This document shows, piece by piece, positions 59,477 to 64,000 of a stretch of 64,000 nucleotides of DNA. Within the stretch, counting starts at the first letter, position 1. Each line of letters begins with the position of its first letter. The DNA comes from Faeciplasma sp045660445 (GTDB taxonomy: Bacteria > Bacillota > Clostridia > Oscillospirales > Ruminococcaceae), in the NCBI GenBank assembly GCA_045660445.1, contig JAZRDR010000012.1, positions 1-64,000 on the forward strand, in the 5' to 3' direction. The notes under the pieces are model-generated. The model had not been told where the DNA came from. It did no database searches and saw only the letters and a program-made list of their open reading frames with translations. The position numbers were made by a program, and so were the translations under genes.

Positions 59477-60262
59477 TTATAATGTCTTAATAACGTCATC
59501 CTCTGTGTGAGAGATGATAAACTGAACCTCGGGGAATTCCTCCTCGAGGACTTTTTTAAGATAGGGCAAAACGATAACCTCGGTATTGAAGTGGCCGCAG
59601 TCGACGATAGTCAAGCCCATGTCGGCAGCATCAAGAATCTCGTGGTGCTTGATATCAGAGGTTATATAGCCCTGCGCTCCGTGGCGGATGCACTCATATG
59701 CAAAATCGCCGCCTGCGCCCGAGCAAAAACCAACCTTTGTGATGTTATCCTTGCCGCAGGTATATCTTACAAAGTCGCATCCAAAAGCCTCTTTAGCTTT
59801 TTGGGCAAGCTCAATGGGTGTCATTTCTTCGCAATCTGCCACTCTGCCATAGCCGACAGCGGCTCCCGTTACGGGGTCGGTTCTGTTAACTGTATAATAG
59901 TCGCCGTTGGGCACAAGTCCCATAAGCTCGCACATGATGTCTGAAATGTTATACTCTGCACTGTCAAGATTAGTGTGGGCGCAGATGCAACCGATGCCAT
60001 ATCTCATCAGCCTTACTCCCGGATGAGAAATATCAAGCTTTTTAATTGCGTTAAATAAAACGGGATGGTGAGTTATAACAAGCTCGCATCCTTTGGCTTT
60101 TGCCTCGTCGGCAACGGCAAGGGTGGCATCAAGCGAAAGCAAGACCTTTGTTACCTTGTCTTCTCGATTTCCGACAAGAAGGCCTGAATTATCAAAGCTG
60201 TCAGCATTTCTAAATGGAGCAACCCGGTCTATTTTATCAAAAATATTGCCTATCGTTGTCAT
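59477..60262 (-). CDS. Nif3-like dinuclear metal-centre protein (YqfO type)
   Basis: A 261-residue Nif3 protein. The metal ligands are in ITHHPVLF (two His), CAHTNLDSAEYN (His and Asp) and DCGHFNTE (His and Glu near the C-terminus). The length shows that the extra CutA-like middle domain of B. subtilis YqfO is absent. It may act as a GTP cyclohydrolase-like or general metal hydrolase; the role is unsettled. It starts three bases after the trmK stop, the classic trmK-nif3 pair. Confidence 0.92.
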   Translation of the reverse strand: MTTIGNIFDKIDRVAPFRNADSFDNSGLLVGNREDKVTKVLLSLDATLAVADEAKAKGCELVITHHPVLFNAIKKLDISHPGVRLMRYGIGCICAHTNLDSAEYNISDIMCELMGLVPNGDYYTVNRTDPVTGAAVGYGRVADCEEMTPIELAQKAKEAFGCDFVRYTCGKDNITKVGFCSGAGGDFAYECIRHGAQGYITSDIKHHEILDAADMGLTIVDCGHFNTEVIVLPYLKKVLEEEFPEVQFIISHTEDDVIKTL

Positions 60263-60265
60263 AAT

Positions 60266-60970
60266 CTATCCTCCGATGAGTTCATAAAGCTTGTTTGCTG
60301 TTTTGTTCAGCTTTTCGGCACGCTCACGGGTTGATTCATCCTTCGAGCGTGAAATGCCCAATGCAGACGAGCGCATTCTTGCCGCAACCGTCTGTATGTA
60401 TTTGCGTGAGTTTTCCTCGTTAAGGTCAAGCTTGCCGACGATAGAAGAAATCTCGTCAAGCTCCATCACCTCGCCTGTATATACAGCGTTGATAACGGGA
60501 TAACAAAATCCGCGGTCAGGAAAAGCTTTTTCGCTCTTTATCGTAAAGCCGTTTTCGCAAAGGGCAAGGCGCAGATCGCTTGCCTTTGTTTGAGGCTGCA
60601 AAACAAGGTTCACTCCCCTTTTCAGCCAATCGGCACGCAAAACGATATCTGTAATAAGCTCGCCGCCCATGCCGGCAATAATAACGTCGGTGATATCACC
60701 GTTGGGGACGTTATCAAGACCGTCGGACTGAATTATCGTTACTTTATCCAAAAGCCCAAGCTTTGTAACGGTGGCACGAGCAGCTTCAAGCGGACCCGAT
60801 GCTATATCGCAGGCATAAACGTGCTCGCATATGCCGTTTTTAACTAAATATGATGCCAAATATGCATGGTCTGTGCCGACATCGCAGGCAACCCCTCCGC
60901 AGGTTACAAACTCTTGGCATCCCAAAAGGCGATCGTTTAAAACGAGCTTTTGAGTAATCGGGTGAATCAT
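60266..60970 (-). CDS. trmK: tRNA (adenine22-N1)-methyltransferase
   Basis: A 234-residue class I SAM methyltransferase. The SAM loop CDVGTDHAYLASYLV is at about residues 29-43, with VYACDIASGPLEAARAT (acidic end of strand 2) and DVIIAGMGGELITDIV (motif IV). A C-terminal coiled coil (LDLNEENSRKYIQTVAARM, later KLNKTANKLYELIGG) fits TrmK. The start at 60970 follows GGAGG. It methylates A22 in the D-loop of tRNA-Ser and tRNA-Leu. Confidence 0.93.
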   Translation of the reverse strand: MIHPITQKLVLNDRLLGCQEFVTCGGVACDVGTDHAYLASYLVKNGICEHVYACDIASGPLEAARATVTKLGLLDKVTIIQSDGLDNVPNGDITDVIIAGMGGELITDIVLRADWLKRGVNLVLQPQTKASDLRLALCENGFTIKSEKAFPDRGFCYPVINAVYTGEVMELDEISSIVGKLDLNEENSRKYIQTVAARMRSSALGISRSKDESTRERAEKLNKTANKLYELIGG

Positions 60971-61024
60971 TTTCCTTTTCCTCCAAAAAAGCAGGCAGCC
61001 AGAAACACCGACTGCCCTTAACAA

Positions 61025-61228
61025 TTAGTTCTTTTCAAAATAATCGTTCAGCTTTGCAACAAGCTCGTCAGCGTCGGCTCCGTGAACTTTACATGCCTCG
61101 CCAATAGTTTCACCGCGTGCAGAGGGGCAACCCAAGCAGTGCATTCCCATTTCAAGGAAGTAAGTAGCGCAGCCCTTGTCCATATCCAAAACATCGCCAA
61201 TGATGGAATCCTTAGTAATCTTAGCCAT
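61025..61228 (-). CDS. DUF1858 domain protein
   Basis: A 67-residue protein made of one DUF1858 domain: ITKDSIIGDVLDMDKGCATYF, then MGMHCLGCPSARGETIGEACKVHG. The CLGC pair with the earlier Cys could bind a metal or act in redox or sulfur chemistry; ScdA/RIC-type proteins carry a similar N-terminal domain. It opens a six-gene operon behind a good promoter, with an AGAGG site. Confidence 0.9.
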   Translation of the reverse strand: MAKITKDSIIGDVLDMDKGCATYFLEMGMHCLGCPSARGETIGEACKVHGADADELVAKLNDYFEKN

Positions 61229-61262
61229 TTTAATACCTCTTTCAAAAAATATCATTACTGAT

Positions 61263-61291
61263 ATTATACCCTAAAATTCTGCTTAAATCAA
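61263..61291 (-). promoter_or_regulatory. Promoter of the DUF1858-trmK-nif3-rqcH operon
   Basis: Minus-strand TTGATT (61286-61291) and TATAAT (61263-61268) have a 17-base spacer. Confidence 0.75.
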
Positions 61292-61302
61292 TACCCCCGC
61301 AC

Positions 61303-61337
61303 AAAAAGACAACCGCACCTTTTTAAGGGCGCGGTTA
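61303..61337 (-). terminator. Terminator of the zinc-ribbon gene
   Basis: AACCGC and GCGGTT enclose a CC/GG extension, followed on the minus strand by TTTTTG. Confidence 0.75.
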
Positions 61338-61351
61338 AGAAGCACATTAAA

Positions 61352-61618
61352 TTATTCTTCTCTCATCTTTGCGAAGCATTCGCTGCAGTAAACGGGACGG
61401 TCATCGTGGGGCTTGAAAGGAACCTTAGCCTCGCCGCCGCAAGAAGCACAAGTTGCAACAAAGTACTGCTTGCCTTCTTCCTTCTTCTTCTTTCTGCAAT
61501 CCTTGCACATCTTGGGTTCGTTTTCGAAGCCCTTTTCAGCGTAGAATTCCTGCTCGCCTGCTGTAAAAACGAATTCGCTTCCGCAATTACGGCATACTAA
61601 TGTTTTGTCTTCGTACAT
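61352..61618 (-). CDS. Small zinc-ribbon protein
   Basis: An 88-residue protein with three CxxC-type pairs forming two ribbons: CRNCGSEF with CKDCRKK, and CASCGGEAKVPFKP with YCSECFAKM. The first half matches the zf-trcl (probable zinc-binding) module and the second the CxxC_CXXC_SSSS-like module widespread in Clostridia. The start at 61618 follows GAGGG. The function is unknown, perhaps nucleic-acid or protein binding. It has its own terminator. Confidence 0.88.
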   Translation of the reverse strand: MYEDKTLVCRNCGSEFVFTAGEQEFYAEKGFENEPKMCKDCRKKKKEEGKQYFVATCASCGGEAKVPFKPHDDRPVYCSECFAKMREE

Positions 61619-61715
61619 AATTTTCCCTCGCTTAAAGTATTTTTGCCAAGCAGGTCTCACTGAATTTAATAATGAAAAGGCTACATGGCATATATAAAAA
61701 CCCTGCGACAGGTTT

Positions 61716-62267
61716 TTAACCTAATCTTTTGCGCAGCTTTGTGCGCACTCTTAAAAGCGCGTTGTCAACTGACTTTGCACTTATCCCCAAAGCCTTGCCG
61801 ATATCAGCATAAGCTTCACCGTGGATGTATAGATTGAAGACCTCGCGTTCAAGTGCGGAAAGGTATTGCAAGCCATCGATAAGCTCGCTCACGGTTTCTT
61901 TTTCAAGTATTATACTCTCGGGAGAGTCGCCTTTCGAAACAACGTGGTCGTCGATATTTTCTTCGCGTTTTGATATCCTGTCAGACTTTTTAAGTGCATT
62001 TATCATTCGGTTGCTTATGCAAACGCTTGCATAAGTCGAAAAGCTTGCATCTTTATCGCTTTTAAAGGTCTTAACAGAGTTCATCAATCCCAAAAGGCCT
62101 TCAGAAAAAAGGTCGTCCTGATCACTGGGATTTGATGAATATACGTGTGCGAGGCGCCTTACCGTTGGGAGAAAACGACTGATAAGCTCTGAATAAGCTT
62201 GTTCGTCTTTTTGGGCAAGATATGCAAGCTCTTCGTTGGACACCAAGCCATGACGTGCGTCCTGCAT
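61716..62267 (-). CDS. Sigma-70 family RNA polymerase sigma factor (SigH-like)
   Basis: A 183-residue alternative sigma factor with regions 2 and 4 only. Region 2 reads DQDDLFSEGLLGLMNSVKTFKSDKDASFSTYASVCISNRMINAL (in part) and region 4 LSALEREVFNLYIHGEAYADIGKALGISAKSVDNALLRVRTKL. The start at 62267 follows GAGGTGG. The sequence of region 2 is closest to the Spo0H/SigH group, which controls early sporulation or competence genes in Firmicutes. That role here is inferred. Confidence 0.88.
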   Translation of the reverse strand: MQDARHGLVSNEELAYLAQKDEQAYSELISRFLPTVRRLAHVYSSNPSDQDDLFSEGLLGLMNSVKTFKSDKDASFSTYASVCISNRMINALKKSDRISKREENIDDHVVSKGDSPESIILEKETVSELIDGLQYLSALEREVFNLYIHGEAYADIGKALGISAKSVDNALLRVRTKLRKRLG

Positions 62268-62385
62268 ATATACCACCTCACAATCTATCACCTTAGAATC
62301 ATAACATTAATTAGAAATTGTGTCAAGCAACTTTTGGTTTTTTGAATTATTTTCGTCACTTTCTACAAAAACATGTCGATATATT

Positions 62386-62424
62386 CAAACAAAACAGCAC
62401 AGACACCGCCTGGCATCTGTGCTG
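62386..62424 (-). terminator. Terminator of ftsZ
   Basis: CAGCACAGA and TCTGTGCTG form a nine-pair stem, followed on the minus strand by TTTTGTTTG. Confidence 0.88.
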
Positions 62425-62442
62425 ATTATGTATAAAATTTGA

Positions 62443-63501
62443 TTACTTATTCAAGAAGCCCCAAAGATTATCATAGAAAGGATCTGCCTTCTTTTCACCG
62501 TCTTCGGTTTCTTCAATTGTTTCTTCACTAACCTCTTCCTCGGGCTTGAAATCGTCGAAATCAGAAGCGATTACGATGATGTCGATAGCATCATTAAGAT
62601 CGGGATTGAAGTCAGTACCGAAGATAAGCTGAACATCGGGAGCTGCAGCATTGGTGATGGTATCGGTGAGCTCTGCGATGTCGCCGGTAACGATATCTTC
62701 GCTCATTACGATGTTGAGGAGTAATCTCTTAGCACCCTTGATAGAGGTTTCGAGCAACGGGCTGGAGATAACCTGCTGAACAGCGTTTGCAACCTTGTCC
62801 TTGCCCTCGCCGTGTCCGATAGCCATGTGAGCATAGCCTGCATCCTTCATGATGGTCTGAACGTCGGCAAAGTCAACGTTGATCTGACCGTGACGAAGAA
62901 TAAGTTCGGTTACGGAGAGAACTGCAGTCTTAAGAATGTCATCAGCCAAAGCGAAGGACTGACGCATTGTGAGATTTTCTCTTCCTGTAAGGAGCTTTTC
63001 GTTAGGAATGACAACCAAAGAGTCAACGTTCTTTAAGAGAGCATCGATTCCCTTTTCAGCCTGAGCAAGCTTTCTTGCACCTTCGAATCTGAAGGGCTTG
63101 GTTACAACAGCAACTGTGAGGATGCCCATATCGCGAGCGATCTCTGCAACAACGGGAGCAGCACCTGTGCCGGTTCCACCGCCCATACCTGCAGTGATGA
63201 ATATCATATCAGCGCCCTTAAGAGCATCTGCGATCTCGTCTCTTGATTCCTGAGCAGCACCTTCGCCAACTTCGGGCTTTCCGCCTGCGCCAAGGCCGTG
63301 AGTGAGCTTAGATCCGATCTGGATCTTTATTGTAGCCTTGGAGTTCTTAAGAGCCTGAGCATCTGTATTAACAGCGATATACTCAACATTCTGAATCCCC
63401 TCGGATACTATACAGTTAAGCGCGTTTCCACCGCCGCCGCCAACGCCGACGACTTTGATCTTAGCAAGGTCCATGCCTTCGTTTTCCATGATAAAGCCCA
63501 T
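62443..63501 (-). CDS. ftsZ: Cell division protein FtsZ
   Basis: A 352-residue tubulin-like GTPase that forms the division ring. The N-terminal KVVGVGGGGGNALN, the GTP loop GMGGGTGTGAAPVVAEIA and the T7 loop VNVDFADVQTIM-like INVDFADVQTIMKDAG are intact. The C-terminal linker is only about 30 acidic residues, and the end reads ADPFYDNLWGFLNK, which departs from the usual DIPTFLRxR peptide. GGAGG is nine bases before the ATG. ftsQ lies 142 bases upstream, and no ftsA lies between them. Confidence 0.98.
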   Translation of the reverse strand: MGFIMENEGMDLAKIKVVGVGGGGGNALNCIVSEGIQNVEYIAVNTDAQALKNSKATIKIQIGSKLTHGLGAGGKPEVGEGAAQESRDEIADALKGADMIFITAGMGGGTGTGAAPVVAEIARDMGILTVAVVTKPFRFEGARKLAQAEKGIDALLKNVDSLVVIPNEKLLTGRENLTMRQSFALADDILKTAVLSVTELILRHGQINVDFADVQTIMKDAGYAHMAIGHGEGKDKVANAVQQVISSPLLETSIKGAKRLLLNIVMSEDIVTGDIAELTDTITNAAAPDVQLIFGTDFNPDLNDAIDIIVIASDFDDFKPEEEVSEETIEETEDGEKKADPFYDNLWGFLNK

Positions 63502-63643
63502 TCTCTACATCCTCCAAAATTCAATATATAATCATCGATAGATCAATATAAACCTAAATATAGTATTATACTACCATAAAACAACGAACTTGGCAATAGG
63601 TTTTAAAAAACTTTTAGAGAATATTTTTAGGTTATTTTTGGAG

Positions 63644-64000
63644 TTATTGTTCGTTCTCGTCCGTAACTGTCGGAGCATCGGTTTTGGGCTGAGTCGCTTC
63701 GTTAAATTCCTCTTCCATTTTGGCAAGATCCTCTTTGCTTATAAAGGATGCGCCTGCCTGTGCAGAGTGATAAATAAGCCTGCCTTCGGCAGTTTCGTCA
63801 AGATTTTCTTCGATTATAGTTACAATATAGCGAAGCTTATATTCGTAATCAAGCGAGCTTCCGAATTCGATATCTATTCTTCCGTCATAGACCATTTTGA
63901 TATTGGTTCTGTCGGTGAGGTCGATATAGGTTATCTTATTCGGGCAGATCTCGTCGATAACTTTTAAAAGATCTAAAATAATAAGCTCTTTGTTTTCGTC
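63644..64000 (-). CDS. Cell division protein FtsQ/DivIB, 5' end outside the window
   Basis: The frame is open from the right edge to a stop at 63644, giving the last 118 residues. LIILDLLKVIDEICPNKITYIDLTDRTNIKMVYDGRIDIEFG (in part) and the following KLRYIVTIIEENL match the C-terminal beta domain of FtsQ/DivIB, which links FtsB/DivIC and FtsL in the divisome outside the membrane. The acidic tail (EEEFNEATQPKTDAPTVTDENEQ, in part) is the unstructured end. The ftsQ-ftsZ order supports the call. The N-terminal membrane segment and POTRA domain are not visible. Confidence 0.8.
   Translation of the reverse strand, partial: DENKELIILDLLKVIDEICPNKITYIDLTDRTNIKMVYDGRIDIEFGSSLDYEYKLRYIVTIIEENLDETAEGRLIYHSAQAGASFISKEDLAKMEEEFNEATQPKTDAPTVTDENEQ

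Overview
The window looks like a piece of a Clostridia (Bacillota) chromosome, probably an uncultured gut or rumen lineage near Oscillospirales. The evidence is strong AAGGAGG ribosome sites, consensus TTGACA/TATAAT promoters with 17-base spacers, a T-box leader on alaS, a short bacterial SRP RNA next to dnaX-ybaB-recR, and TrkA/TrkH, IorAB and an FtsQ-FtsZ pair. The genus cannot be fixed from sequence reading alone. Most genes are core housekeeping genes with CTT-rich leucine usage.

Left end (1 to about 5.3 kb): accessory DNA. A cytosine-5 DNA methyltransferase runs off the left edge. Behind it come a small XRE regulator and an orphan HTH protein. A 3' tRNA fragment at 2659-2706 looks like an old attachment site. 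Next are an MFS exporter with different codon choice, a NodB-fold deacetylase without signal peptide, and a self-contained transcription unit for a 30-residue, five-cysteine peptide.

5.3 to 25 kb: mscL, the trkA-trkH potassium system, a marR-degV pair divergent from a heterodimeric ABC exporter, tRNA-Lys followed by tRNA-like debris, the T-box controlled alaS-HIT-apt operon, a secreted GH18 lipoprotein, and an aryl-acid operon (acyl-CoA ligase, iorA, iorB, unknown gene). The last operon has a leader RNA that contains a terminator.

25 to 42 kb: rpoB-rpoC, a DUF4349 lipoprotein, recG, a HAD phosphatase, the divergent malQ and pullulanase genes, an M20 dipeptidase and a flavin reductase.

42 to 64 kb: a four-gene Gfo/Idh plus sugar-isomerase operon that may process 3-keto-glycosides, SRP RNA-dnaX-ybaB-recR-tadA, the str operon (rpsL-rpsG-fusA-tuf) separated from rpoBC, a YitT protein, tRNA-Leu, a six-gene operon (DUF1858, trmK, nif3-like, rqcH, nitroreductase, membrane protein), a zinc-ribbon protein, a sigma-70 factor, ftsZ and the 3' end of ftsQ/divIB.

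Several intergenic gaps hold very GC-rich, hairpin-dense blocks that share short words and form a dispersed element family. No CRISPR array, insertion sequence, integrase or replication origin was seen.
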